Shown: positions 8,534 to 18,087 of the stretch, in pieces
How the letters are laid out: each line of letters begins with the position of its first letter
How positions within the stretch are numbered: the stretch's first letter is position 1
From: Patescibacteria group bacterium
GTDB lineage: Bacteria; Patescibacteriota; Patescibacteriia; Magasanikbacterales; UBA922
Reading direction: 5' to 3'
Assembly (NCBI GenBank): GCA_028687045.1
Contig: JAQUAW010000007.1
Coordinates: forward strand, 1 to 45,013
DNA: 45,013 nucleotides
Notes under the pieces: generated by a model
What the model saw: only the letters and a program-made list of their open reading frames with translations
Databases searched by the model: none
What the model was told of the DNA's origin: nothing
Program-made: the position numbers and the translations under genes

Positions 8534-10465
8534 TTATGTTTGTTGATATTTGAAAGATTTTTTCATAGCTTTCCAGAAAACTTCTTTATTGACACAATGT
8601 GGATTGCTACCATCACAATCTTTGTTTTCCAAGATGTTGCCATATTTGGCAAAAGTATTTTTGTCTTCATACATATACGGATCTTTTTGCAAATTGGCTG
8701 TGACTGCTGCGTGAGCTTTGTCTACATCTCCACCGGCTTTGGCTAATTCTTCTTCCATACCAAGATTGTAAGCGCGGACAAGACCACGAAACTCAGCTGA
8801 TTTGGCTTCTTTTTGGACTGTTTCAAGTGCTTCGCCAAGTATAGCTGTAGTTGGTGCTGAGGCAGGGGAATCGACAAGGTCTATTAGTTCTCCGAAAGCG
8901 GCTTTTTTGGCCTCGTCTGTTATTTTGTCGATGATGTCATCTTTTATTTGATCTTTTATCCGACCTGTTTCTCTATCGAAGTCTTGTTGCTCTTGACTCA
9001 ATCCTTTGTCTATCGCTGCTTGTCTCTCAAGCATTCTTTCATAAAACAGCAATGATTCATCGTATTTTTTTTCTTTTTCTGTTGGGTTCGAATTCCAGAA
9101 TTTCAAATAATCTTTGGCATTGCCTAGCTTTTCATTCCAGCGAAGTTTTACCATTTCGGTTGGATCCATATTTTCTATATCGTTTTTTGGATCATTTTTG
9201 TAAGCTAGCATTTCGCTGATAGCTTTATATTCTTTGTCACTAAGCTTTTCACCTTTATCACGCAAACTATCGTTTAGAGCTGTCAAAGAATTTTTGGTTT
9301 TTTCGTCTATTTTTCCTGTAGCATAGTCTAGCGCTGTTTGTTTGTTCATTGGATCTGTGAGAGATTCGTATTCTTTTTTGTTTTTATCGTTGATTACTTC
9401 CATGTAGTCTGCTTTGGTTTTTTCTAATCCGTCTAGTTGTTTTTGTAAATCAGCGTCTGGATTGTCAGCCAATTCTTTTTTCAAAAGTTCTATTTGGTCG
9501 TCTATTTCAATGACTTTTCCTGGATAGATAGATGGCCCAACTTGTGAAATACAAGATGCTTTGTCAGCGCCTGTTAAGGTTACACAACCAGAAGGATTTT
9601 GAAATTTTACAGAGGTGTTCAAGATACATTCTTCTTTGGTATAAGAATAAAGTCCACCTTTTATTTTGTCACAAGCACTAAGGTCGCCAGTATTTTCAGC
9701 AATACGTAGATAGCATTTGTCTTTTGGTGGGTTGGAACCGGAATCACTGAAATCTTCGCCTTTTATTTTTTCGCAAGTATCAGCAGTGCCTCCTTGGACT
9801 GCTGCATTTTGTAAACAATGATCAGGATTATCAAAAAAACTGCAAGCCCATTCGTTGATATTACTGACACAACCTGTAAGAAATAATGGGGCAATGATAA
9901 TTGTTGCGACTAATGCTGATTTTTGGACTAGTTTTTTACTAATTAGCATTTTGACGATGATTATCAAAGTCCAAATAGCGAGTAACCAAAACAAAAATTT
10001 GGTGGTGGATAATAATGGTACGCCAATGTAGTAAATTACACCTCTACCAATGTCAGTATATTTGTTTTCAAAATAAACTAATTGTCTAGCAAAAAAGTAC
10101 CAAGGCAAAGTCATGAGTAGTGCCAGGGCTGGAAAAATTAGTTTGCAATCTTTCAGTTTGGTTTTTTTCAAAATAAAATAAACAATGTATCCTCCAAGCA
10201 TAGAGATGAAACCAAGTGCAAGTCCAGCAAAAATACTATACTTACTAAAAATTTTAGTTATACGAGCGTCGGTAATATCAGGGTATTTGATACTCACCAA
10301 ATCATAAGCAAAAAAATAAAAAAGACCGCCAAACAGAATCAAAAATAAAAAAGGCAGGAGAGCTGAATGGAGAAAGCATTTCTTTGGCTTTCTCTCTTTT
10401 TTTTCTTTGGGAACTTCGTCTATTTTCGGCTCTGTTTTAGGTTGTTCCATAATTTCTTCTTCCAT
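8534..10465 (-). CDS. Large multi-TM protein with Cys-rich then coiled-coil extracytoplasmic region
   Basis: 643-aa ORF; about 5 TMs, internal lipobox-like APLFLTGC, paired-Cys segment, charged helical C-terminus. Confidence 0.7.
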   Translation of the reverse strand: MEEEIMEQPKTEPKIDEVPKEKKERKPKKCFLHSALLPFLFLILFGGLFYFFAYDLVSIKYPDITDARITKIFSKYSIFAGLALGFISMLGGYIVYFILKKTKLKDCKLIFPALALLMTLPWYFFARQLVYFENKYTDIGRGVIYYIGVPLLSTTKFLFWLLAIWTLIIIVKMLISKKLVQKSALVATIIIAPLFLTGCVSNINEWACSFFDNPDHCLQNAAVQGGTADTCEKIKGEDFSDSGSNPPKDKCYLRIAENTGDLSACDKIKGGLYSYTKEECILNTSVKFQNPSGCVTLTGADKASCISQVGPSIYPGKVIEIDDQIELLKKELADNPDADLQKQLDGLEKTKADYMEVINDKNKKEYESLTDPMNKQTALDYATGKIDEKTKNSLTALNDSLRDKGEKLSDKEYKAISEMLAYKNDPKNDIENMDPTEMVKLRWNEKLGNAKDYLKFWNSNPTEKEKKYDESLLFYERMLERQAAIDKGLSQEQQDFDRETGRIKDQIKDDIIDKITDEAKKAAFGELIDLVDSPASAPTTAILGEALETVQKEAKSAEFRGLVRAYNLGMEEELAKAGGDVDKAHAAVTANLQKDPYMYEDKNTFAKYGNILENKDCDGSNPHCVNKEVFWKAMKKSFKYQQT

Positions 10466-10704
10466 ATGATTTGGGGTTAGCTACCTTAGTGTAAAATAGG
10501 GTAGGGGTAAGTAAGTGATTAATTGGTAATTTCAGTTATTGATTATAGTATAGCACTTTGATTTTTAAATAAAAATCTTTGTGTTGATAAAATGTTTGGA
10601 TAAAAAAACCAGCTAAGTTTTTTAGATGGTTTTTGTGATTAAATTATAACGTCCTCGTGAATGTAATGTTGCGCTAGCAATATGGGTGAAGCGAAGCTGA
10701 ATCG

Positions 10705-10772
10705 CATATCCAGTGTTGTGTGATAGTTCTCTTTTATGAAAAAAATCTAATTCAATTTTGGCACTTTTTATC
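10705..10772 (+). repeat. Left inverted repeat flanking the Ltp gene
   Basis: atatccagtgttgtgtgatagttctcttttatgaaaaaaat...ttttggcacttttta matches the reverse complement of ~11596-11663. Confidence 0.75.
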
Positions 10773-10786
10773 CTTGTTCAATGCAC

Positions 10787-11575
10787 TTAGTCATTAAGAT
10801 GTTGAATGGCATAATCAGCTTCAGCTTTCGTGAATTTTTCACCATATGTAGAAGTCAGTTGGTCGTGAATAGCGGATGGTGACATATTCATAGTATCCTG
10901 ATAAGTTTTTGCCTTAACTAAAGCGTTTGAATTCCAATCAGCTTTCATATTGTCTATTGCATACTGTGCGGCATTAGCCGAAAACTTTTCACCATATTCT
11001 GAAACAAGCTGATCATAAACACCTTGTTTTGACATGTTCATTGTTTTTGAATATATTATGGCTTTGTTAAGAGCAGATTTATATTCAGATGGAACAGTTA
11101 CTTCCTTAGTCGGCTCTGGTTTTTCTTCAATAGCTTCAACTTTTTTTTCATTGGAAGGAGGAATTATTTCTGTTTTTTCCGTTTCAATTGATTTTTTGTT
11201 ATTAACAGTTTGAGGTTGTTCTTCTGTTGGTTTTACTTCATCTTTCTGTTGTTTAGTACTTGATGCCGATTGTTCTTGTTGAACTTTTGACTGATTATTT
11301 TGTTGTTTTGAGGCGTCGACTGTTGAATTAAAAATTATAAAACCAATAATAATCACAATTATTTTCATTCCGCTAGAAAGACGAAATTTCCATTTTTCAT
11401 CTACCAATTTATTAATAGGAGGAAGAAGCACAGCCGCCATTATTAACATTACAATTCCTGGAACTGGTTCAGAAAAAACAGAAACAATTCCGATTAATGC
11501 AAAGAGAACGCCGAATATCCAACTTAAAATTAGACCAATTGTAATTTTTTTATTTGTTGTTGATTGTTCTGCCAT
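10787..11575 (-). CDS. Ltp-family (host cell surface-exposed lipoprotein, PF07553-type) protein with N-terminal TMs
   Basis: Two repeats: SALNKAIIYSKTMNMSKQGVYDQLVSEYGEKFSANAAQYAIDNM and ALVKAKTYQDTMNMSPSAIHDQLTSTYGEKFTKAEADYAIQHL. Confidence 0.85.
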   Translation of the reverse strand: MAEQSTTNKKITIGLILSWIFGVLFALIGIVSVFSEPVPGIVMLIMAAVLLPPINKLVDEKWKFRLSSGMKIIVIIIGFIIFNSTVDASKQQNNQSKVQQEQSASSTKQQKDEVKPTEEQPQTVNNKKSIETEKTEIIPPSNEKKVEAIEEKPEPTKEVTVPSEYKSALNKAIIYSKTMNMSKQGVYDQLVSEYGEKFSANAAQYAIDNMKADWNSNALVKAKTYQDTMNMSPSAIHDQLTSTYGEKFTKAEADYAIQHLND

Positions 11576-11595
11576 AGTTTTTTAAATTAAAGAAT

Positions 11596-11663
11596 TAAAA
11601 AGTGCCAAAACTATCCTTTATTTTTATTTTTTCACAAAAGAGAATTTCACACAACTGGTATAT
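11596..11663 (-). repeat. Right inverted repeat flanking the Ltp gene
   Basis: aaaaagtgccaaaactatcc...tttttcacaaaagagaatttcacacaactggtata. Confidence 0.75.
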
Positions 11664-11745
11664 AATCAGAACTTTTTTATTATCAATATATGCCAGGATT
11701 TATCAAAATTATAACAAAAGAAATGAAATTACGCAATTATATTTT

Positions 11746-12126
11746 TCAATTTATTTCTTTTTTTAGCCAATACTTTTCAATTATAATTACGATAGCAATT
11801 CCTATTATATAAGTAATTAAATCAATATAAGAAAATGAAGTTCCTAAAACAGTTTGGGCGATTTTTGATTTTTCTAGGTTTAATACTTTGATAATATTTA
11901 TATATTGAAAAAATTCTATAGTGAAAGAAAAAGCCAATACAAATATTGCAATATTCAAAACTGAAAATTTGAGAAAAGATTTCAGGAAACAATATATCAA
12001 GATAACAACTAACATATCGCCAATATATGGTCTAATAAAATTGTCATGTACAAAAAATACAATCAAAATTTCGATTAAAAAAATAAAAATTGTAAGACTA
12101 AAATATTTTTTGTTAAATGTGAGCAT
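11746..12126 (-). CDS. DUF2809 family membrane protein
   Basis: NFIRPYIGDMLVVILIYCFLKSF...SFTIEFFQYINI...DLITYIIGI. Confidence 0.75.
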   Translation of the reverse strand: MLTFNKKYFSLTIFIFLIEILIVFFVHDNFIRPYIGDMLVVILIYCFLKSFLKFSVLNIAIFVLAFSFTIEFFQYINIIKVLNLEKSKIAQTVLGTSFSYIDLITYIIGIAIVIIIEKYWLKKEIN

Positions 12127-12164
12127 GGTGTTGGTTTGTGTAGTCGATATTTTAATATAGTTTT

Positions 12165-12563
12165 TTATTCTAGAATTTTAAATTCTTTTGTTTTTAGATT
12201 GTAAGAATAAGGTGTAGCGATTGTGTTTAAATCTCCAGCTGATTTTGGTGTGGCAAACTGCAGTTCATTACGAGTGTCATCGGTACCACGGTAGTAGACC
12301 TTGCCAATAAGATTTTCTTTTAATATTTTTTCTTGATATAAATTATATACTTTTGCACCTTCTGGATGTCGACCTCCACTAATTCCCCATGATCCTTCTG
12401 TTATCAAGAAAACCAAACCTTCATCAGTTTTTACTTCTTTAATTTGTTGTTCATCTTCTTCCAAACCTTGTGAAACAAGGAAAATAAAAAACAAAAGGAT
12501 TACACCTAGAATAAACATCCCTGAAAGTATTAGAATGATTTTAGAAGTTTTATTTATTTTCAT
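12165..12563 (-). CDS. Hypothetical membrane-anchored protein
   Basis: 132-aa ORF with N-terminal TM. Confidence 0.6.
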   Translation of the reverse strand: MKINKTSKIILILSGMFILGVILLFFIFLVSQGLEEDEQQIKEVKTDEGLVFLITEGSWGISGGRHPEGAKVYNLYQEKILKENLIGKVYYRGTDDTRNELQFATPKSAGDLNTIATPYSYNLKTKEFKILE

Positions 12564-12582
12564 AAAAAATAATATTCTTTAT

Positions 12583-12924
12583 TTATAACCTAATATAATT
12601 ATTTCTTTCTCTTTTTGTTTCATTTGGTAATATTATTTCCAATCTTTTAAGAAATCTTTCAGCATGAGAATTTGAAACACAATTTTCTTTTTTAGCATAG
12701 GCTGTTGGTTTATAATAGCTATCACTATGATTATAACCATTTTCATATTGTGCTAGTCTTTTTTGTTCTTCTTGGCAATATTGGATAGATTCTCTTAATA
12801 TTTCTTGGGCTAACGTATCTTGCATTATTTTTTTTATTGTTTCTTCATTTAGATCTTGAATACCAAGGTGATCAGCTATAAATTTTGCTATCTGTGGTAA
12901 AGTCATTTGTTCTAATGTTTGCAT
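12583..12924 (-). CDS. Hypothetical protein
   Basis: 113-aa ORF, no recognised domain. Confidence 0.5.
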   Translation of the reverse strand: MQTLEQMTLPQIAKFIADHLGIQDLNEETIKKIMQDTLAQEILRESIQYCQEEQKRLAQYENGYNHSDSYYKPTAYAKKENCVSNSHAERFLKRLEIILPNETKRERNNYIRL

Positions 12925-13060
12925 ATTGGATAATATATATAATTTTTTCTATAATAATTTTAACAAAAAATTTTTGTATTAGCAAATAGAAGCATTTGTT
13001 AACTATGTACAAAATTCAAATTATTTGTTAGTATGATACATCAATAGTATACTTTAAGTT

Positions 13061-13159
13061 ATGATATTCAAAAAAGACAATCGACCAGTGCTAGCACTTG
13101 CCCCAATGGCCGACCCCGAAAAACTTCCCTTCGGTCAGTATTCGGGGCGAGAATCTTAA
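13061..13159 (+). pseudogene. Truncated duplicate of the dus 5' end ending in a palindrome
   Basis: MIFKKDNRPVLALAPMAD|PEKLPFGQYSGRES* compared with dus MIFENRSQPILALAPMADMTDWAFGQI; divergence point is CCCCGAA...TTCGGGG. Confidence 0.75.
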
Positions 13160-13168
13160 TTTTACGTT

Positions 13169-14158
13169 ATGATATTTGAAAATCGTTCACAACCTATTTT
13201 AGCTCTTGCCCCTATGGCCGACATGACGGACTGGGCTTTTGGGCAAATTTGTCGCCAGGTAGAAAATGATGGATTCAAAGGTGAGACCCCCTCCCAACCT
13301 CCCCCTACAAGTGGGAGGGGTAATTTTGTGATATTTCGAGAAATGGTCAGTTCAGAAGCGATTGTGAGAACCAATGAAAAAACTTTGAGAATGTGCAAAT
13401 TCGATAATAATGAACATCCTATAATTCAGCAAGTATTTGGGGCTTATCCAGAAGTCGTAGTCAATGCTGCCAAACTAATTGTAAAAAATTTCAAACCAGA
13501 TGGAATCGACGTCAATATGGGTTGTCCTGTGCCAAAAATAGCTGGAAAAGCTGATTGTGGAGCAGCTTTACTCAAAGACCCACAAAGGGCTTATGAGATT
13601 GTAAAAGCTCTAAAAAAGGCAGATTTGGGCGTCACAATCAGTATTAAAACTAGATTGGGCTGGACTGACAATGATGATATTTTGACATTTGCACCACTGA
13701 TGGAAAGTGCTGGGGCTGACTTCATTTCTATCCATGGTCGCACCAAACAAGAAGGATATACAGGAACAGCTGATTGGGAAAAAATTGCGCAAGTAAAAAA
13801 ACTAATTTCTATACCAGTCTTTGCCAATGGTGATGTCAAGAATCAAGCAGATATCAAACGTTGTCTAGAAATTACCGGAGCTGATGGCATTATGATTGGT
13901 AGGGGAGCGCTTGGTAATCCGTGGATTTTCAAAGGTCTAGACAGAGAAGATGTGCCACTGGATGAATTGAAACGCGTCGTAATAGCACACGCCAAACTTC
14001 ATATACAGCATTATGGTGAAAAAGCGATCACCACATTTCGAAAACATTTATCATACTATTTCAAAGGTATGGCTGGAACGAAAGATCTTAGGAGCGAACT
14101 CGTGCGAGTGAAGAGTATTGAAGAATTAGAAAATATTATAAAAAAAATCCCTAATTAA
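13169..14158 (+). CDS. dus: tRNA-dihydrouridine synthase
   Basis: LALAPMADMTD, NMGCPVPKIAGKADCGAALL, SIKTRLGW, FISIHGRTKQEGYTG, DGIMIGRGALGNPWIF. Confidence 0.93.
   Translation: MIFENRSQPILALAPMADMTDWAFGQICRQVENDGFKGETPSQPPPTSGRGNFVIFREMVSSEAIVRTNEKTLRMCKFDNNEHPIIQQVFGAYPEVVVNAAKLIVKNFKPDGIDVNMGCPVPKIAGKADCGAALLKDPQRAYEIVKALKKADLGVTISIKTRLGWTDNDDILTFAPLMESAGADFISIHGRTKQEGYTGTADWEKIAQVKKLISIPVFANGDVKNQADIKRCLEITGADGIMIGRGALGNPWIFKGLDREDVPLDELKRVVIAHAKLHIQHYGEKAITTFRKHLSYYFKGMAGTKDLRSELVRVKSIEELENIIKKIPN
13276..13330 (+). repeat. Palindromic repeat inserted in frame in dus
   Basis: ggtgagaccccctcccaacctccccctacaagtgggaggggtaattttgtg encodes GETPSQPPPTSGRGNF; resembles the arms at 34034-34080. 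Confidence 0.75.
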
Positions 14159-14174
14159 GGGATTTTTTGATTTA

Positions 14175-14612
14175 TTATTTTTCTTCTGGTCTGCCTAAAC
14201 CCGCTTCTTTTATTTTTTCTACTAAATCTTCAAAACTAATATTTTGTAATTCTTGATAAGAAGACATTCTTGGTAAAATGTAATGTAAAAATAAACCTTC
14301 AGATGTTTTTACAATTATTTGTTGATCTACACCTGTATGAAAGTCTTTTTCAAAGGTTCCTGGATGTTTTAGTTTAGCATCACCATTTTTATAGGGCTCT
14401 AATATTTTTTTTAAATTTTCTCTTTTTTCTTGATTTCTTTGTATATCGCTATCTATTTTGGCTGATCTAGCCTCATTTTGTGCCTTCATACTTTGTATGT
14501 CTGCTTCTGTTTTTTGTGTTGCACTGTCCCTCCAGCTTGCTTCTTTTGGTGTAAATTTTTCTCCTATTGCTTTTAACACTTCTGATTCTGTTCCTCCTGG
14601 TTTATGTATCAT
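14175..14612 (-). CDS. Hypothetical protein
   Basis: 145-aa ORF, coiled-coil-like. Confidence 0.5.
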   Translation of the reverse strand: MIHKPGGTESEVLKAIGEKFTPKEASWRDSATQKTEADIQSMKAQNEARSAKIDSDIQRNQEKRENLKKILEPYKNGDAKLKHPGTFEKDFHTGVDQQIIVKTSEGLFLHYILPRMSSYQELQNISFEDLVEKIKEAGLGRPEEK

Positions 14613-14646
14613 ATTATTAAAAATTTAAAATTTATTGTTTTTGATA

Positions 14647-15120
14647 TTATTGATTTATAAGTGTTTTTAATTTTGATGATTTTTCTATATTTCTAAATTT
14701 ATCCTTAATCAAACCTCTTAAATTACTTAAATTTAGAGTGTCGGCCTGTAAAGGGTATTCGTCGTCTGTATAATATAAATGTTTTAATTCTTTTTCATTT
14801 GCATGCCAAACAAAGTTTTTTGATTTTAAAGATTCTGTAAATAAAATATAGGGTTGTTTATTTATAGTAGCTTTTAGTAAAAAGCCGTTTATCCCATATT
14901 TTGCAAATATTGCATCTTCATCGTCTAATGAAAGAGTTTCTTCAATTAGTACATTTGAAGGATAGCCTCCAAGTTTTTCAAAATCAATTTGTATTGGAGG
15001 TATATTAGAAAACAGTGTTGAAGAAAAATATTCACGTATTTTTGTTCTTACTTCTGTTTCTGGATTATCGGGACTATGTTCTAGTCTAGAAAATACATCT
15101 GATTCCGACATTGTACTCAT
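14647..15120 (-). CDS. Hypothetical protein
   Basis: 157-aa ORF, adjacent to the GT2 gene. Confidence 0.5.
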   Translation of the reverse strand: MSTMSESDVFSRLEHSPDNPETEVRTKIREYFSSTLFSNIPPIQIDFEKLGGYPSNVLIEETLSLDDEDAIFAKYGINGFLLKATINKQPYILFTESLKSKNFVWHANEKELKHLYYTDDEYPLQADTLNLSNLRGLIKDKFRNIEKSSKLKTLINQ

Positions 15121-15121
15121 A

Positions 15122-15817
15122 CTATTTAAATCTTAATTTAAAAATAATTAAAAAGAATTCTATGATATCTTTTTTACTAAGTTTTGATTTTCCCTCTCTT
15201 CTGTCAATAAATGTAACAGGAATTTCGGTGATTGTAAAGTCTGCTTTCTGTGTTTTGTATAGTAGTTCTTCTTGAAAAGCATAGCCATTGCTTTTGATTT
15301 TATCTAAATTTAGCGTTTTTAACACTTGTGAATTGAAACAACGAAAACCAGCTGTGACATCTTTGGCTTTTAGTCCAAGCAATATTCTCGAGAGCCACAT
15401 TGCACCATTACTCATAAATTTGCGAGTGAAGCCCCAGCCGATAATTTTTCCGCCAGCTATTTTCCTTGAACCAATTACTAAATCATGATTTTTGGCAGCT
15501 TCAAGCATGGCTGGCAAATCATCTGGGTCGTGCGAAAAATCAGCATCCATTTCGAAAATGCGATCAGCTTGCAATTCTAAAGCTTTTTTGAAGCCAGCAA
15601 TATAAGCAGAACCAAGACCAAGCTTGCTGGCACGTTCTAGAATATGTAGGGGATATTTACTTTGTAAATTTTTGACTACTTGAGCTGTACCATCTGGAGA
15701 ATTGTCGTCAACCACTAAGATTTCTAAACCAATTATATTTAGAGCAAAAATTTTATTGATTAGTTTCTCAATATTTTCTTTTTCATTGTAAGTCGGTATG
15801 ACGATTATTGTTTTCAT
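15122..15817 (-). CDS. Polyprenol monophosphomannose synthase-like GT2 glycosyltransferase
   Basis: IVIPTYNEKENI, VVDDNSPDGTA, EMDADFSHDP, GSR...GFRCFN. Confidence 0.9.
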   Translation of the reverse strand: MKTIIVIPTYNEKENIEKLINKIFALNIIGLEILVVDDNSPDGTAQVVKNLQSKYPLHILERASKLGLGSAYIAGFKKALELQADRIFEMDADFSHDPDDLPAMLEAAKNHDLVIGSRKIAGGKIIGWGFTRKFMSNGAMWLSRILLGLKAKDVTAGFRCFNSQVLKTLNLDKIKSNGYAFQEELLYKTQKADFTITEIPVTFIDRREGKSKLSKKDIIEFFLIIFKLRFK

Positions 15818-15819
15818 AG

Positions 15820-17262
15820 TTAGTCTGATATTTTTTCCAAACCACTTTCCAAATTTTTGAATTTGTAAATTATTGGTTTGTTGTCTAATAATTTTTGTAA
15901 ATTTTCAGAACTCAATTTTTCTGCTCTATATATATTGCCAGAAATAGTTTGGTTTTTGTAACCATATAATATTTCTTTATCAAAATAAGTTAGGAAAGCT
16001 AGTATTGATCTGTTACCATCTGGAATTCCATTGGGAATATCATAGAACAACATATCTTTTTTTTCAGGCCAAGTTGGATAATCTGTTGTTACTTGGTTTC
16101 TAACCAGAGTGTAGGTGTCGGTAAGTTTTTTGTATTGACTTATTGTCTGTGTAGCTCGTGTTAGACTTAGTATAAGTGTAATAGCGATACTTACATAGAT
16201 CAAATAATTTATTATTTTCTTTTCTTGTTTTATAGCAAGAATCCAAAAACCTAAACCAAGTATGAAGAAAAAAATAGAAGAATAAAGAAAACGTGGAGCC
16301 ACACCTTTGACAATAGCGAAAGGTAAATATGTGATGACAGAAGAAGCAAAAGATAATAGCGTTAGCTTCAAATATAAATTTGCTTTGAAAAAGTATTTAT
16401 AACTAGCTGTAATAATAAGAATAAATAAAGCTAAATAAGACAATAATATTTGTTTAGTATAAAAAAATAAAAGTACAACAGAGCGCAGATTATGAAAAGG
16501 TGCTAAAAAAATATTGCTTTGATTGGTTCCTACACTACCTAGACTTTTGCCTAATATAAAATAGCGATAGACAATAAGCATCCCCAAAATTAAAAAAGTA
16601 CAAAATGTTAGTAGATAATTTTTTTTGTTACGTAGTTCTTTGAATATTATCAAAGTTGCTGTTAGAATCAAAGGTACTGCAAAAGAAACTTCGTAAGTCA
16701 AAAATCCTAAAATAAGAAAAATATAAGCTAAAGCAATATTCAATTTATTTTTTTGTAATTTTGTGAAAGATAAATAAAAGAATAATCCAGAAATTAAAGA
16801 TATAAGTAATCCCCAAGAATGAGTCTGTCCAGAAATCCAAGCTACTACTTCGTGATGATCTGGATGTACTGCAAACAATAAGGCTATAAAAATTGGAAGT
16901 AAATGTTTTTTACTAATTTTTTGTAAAATAAAATAAATAAACCAAGTGATACTGGTGTGCAAAAAAATATTGACTAAGTGCCAGCCAAAGGCTGATTCAC
17001 CAAACAAAAGTCTGCTTGTAAAAAAAAGTAAACGCATGATAGGACGCAAAGTATTGCCATGTTCCCATGAGCCAATAAAGAGATGTCCGATTTGTGCTAA
17101 ATTTAGTGGTTCTATCCAGACATAATCGTCGAGAATAAAAGTGCCGTGCAAAGCTGGATAATACAAAGTAAAGATAATGACAAAAATAAAAAACCACGCA
17201 ATGAAATTGTGGTATTTTTTTATTAAATTTATCAATTTACTATTCATATTTTTTTTGGGCAC
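15820..17262 (-). CDS. Multi-TM GT39/PMT-like glycosyltransferase
   Basis: PALHGTFILDDYVWIEP...GWHLVNIFLHTSITWFIY...FAVHPDHHEVVAWISG. Confidence 0.75.
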   Translation of the reverse strand: MPKKNMNSKLINLIKKYHNFIAWFFIFVIIFTLYYPALHGTFILDDYVWIEPLNLAQIGHLFIGSWEHGNTLRPIMRLLFFTSRLLFGESAFGWHLVNIFLHTSITWFIYFILQKISKKHLLPIFIALLFAVHPDHHEVVAWISGQTHSWGLLISLISGLFFYLSFTKLQKNKLNIALAYIFLILGFLTYEVSFAVPLILTATLIIFKELRNKKNYLLTFCTFLILGMLIVYRYFILGKSLGSVGTNQSNIFLAPFHNLRSVVLLFFYTKQILLSYLALFILIITASYKYFFKANLYLKLTLLSFASSVITYLPFAIVKGVAPRFLYSSIFFFILGLGFWILAIKQEKKIINYLIYVSIAITLILSLTRATQTISQYKKLTDTYTLVRNQVTTDYPTWPEKKDMLFYDIPNGIPDGNRSILAFLTYFDKEILYGYKNQTISGNIYRAEKLSSENLQKLLDNKPIIYKFKNLESGLEKISD

Positions 17263-18079
17263 AACTGAGCAAATTTTTCATGAGCAAAGAAACCGTAATC
17301 GGACCCACGCCACCAGGTGTTGGTGTAATATAGCTTGCTTTTTTGACAGCTTCCTCAAAATTTACATCACCATACATTTTGTTGTTTGCAAAAGCAATAC
17401 CTGTGTCAATAATAATTACATTTTTCTTTAGCATATTTTTGCGTATCAAATCTTTTTTGCCAACAGCGGATACTATGATGTCAGATTTTTTGAGGATTTT
17501 TTTCAGATCTCTAGTATGTTCGTTGCAAGTAGTGACTGTCGCTTGTTTATTCAAAAGCATTATGGAAAGTGGTTTGCCGACGAGTGCTCCTGCACCAACT
17601 ATAGTAATATTTTTTCCTTTGACATCAAGATTTATGGATTTGAAAATTTCAAGTACGGCTTGAGGAGTTGGGGGAGTGAAGTCAGCTGTTTTCATAACCA
17701 GTTTACCAATATTGGTATTGGTCAGACAATCTACATCAATATCTGGGTTCACTGCATCTAGAACTTCTGGTGTAAACAAAGGTTCTGGTAGTGGAAGCTG
17801 GACTATCATACCTCTGATGTTCTTTTCTTTTTTCTGGATATCTTTGATATTTTTTACCAATTTTTCTTTTTCAATATTAGTTGGAAAACTATAGATTTCA
17901 AAATCAATACCAGCATAATTGGCAGCTTCTTGTTTTCTTCGTACGTAAGTTTGAGATGGTTTGTCATCCCCAACAAAAATAACAGCCAACTTTGGTTTGA
18001 ATTCTAATTTATTTATTCCAATTTTGACTTCTTCCAATATGTCAGAGGAGATTTTTTTGCCGTTTATAATTTTTTCCAT
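17240..18079 (-). CDS. folD: Methylenetetrahydrofolate dehydrogenase/cyclohydrolase
   Basis: MEKIINGKKIS..., GDDKPSQTYVRRKQ, GMIVQLPLPE, TPTPGGVGPITVSLL. Start placed at the internal Met, not 18112. Confidence 0.93.
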   Translation of the reverse strand: MEKIINGKKISSDILEEVKIGINKLEFKPKLAVIFVGDDKPSQTYVRRKQEAANYAGIDFEIYSFPTNIEKEKLVKNIKDIQKKEKNIRGMIVQLPLPEPLFTPEVLDAVNPDIDVDCLTNTNIGKLVMKTADFTPPTPQAVLEIFKSINLDVKGKNITIVGAGALVGKPLSIMLLNKQATVTTCNEHTRDLKKILKKSDIIVSAVGKKDLIRKNMLKKNVIIIDTGIAFANNKMYGDVNFEEAVKKASYITPTPGGVGPITVSLLMKNLLSCAQKKYE

Positions 18080-18087
18080 AAAAATTT

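Noticed and set aside
10645-10721. Definite integron attC site left of the Ltp gene
   Set aside because: Hairpin-rich with GTTGTGTG, but no clear paired RYYYAAC/GTTRRRY core sites and no integrase in the window; kept only as an alternative.
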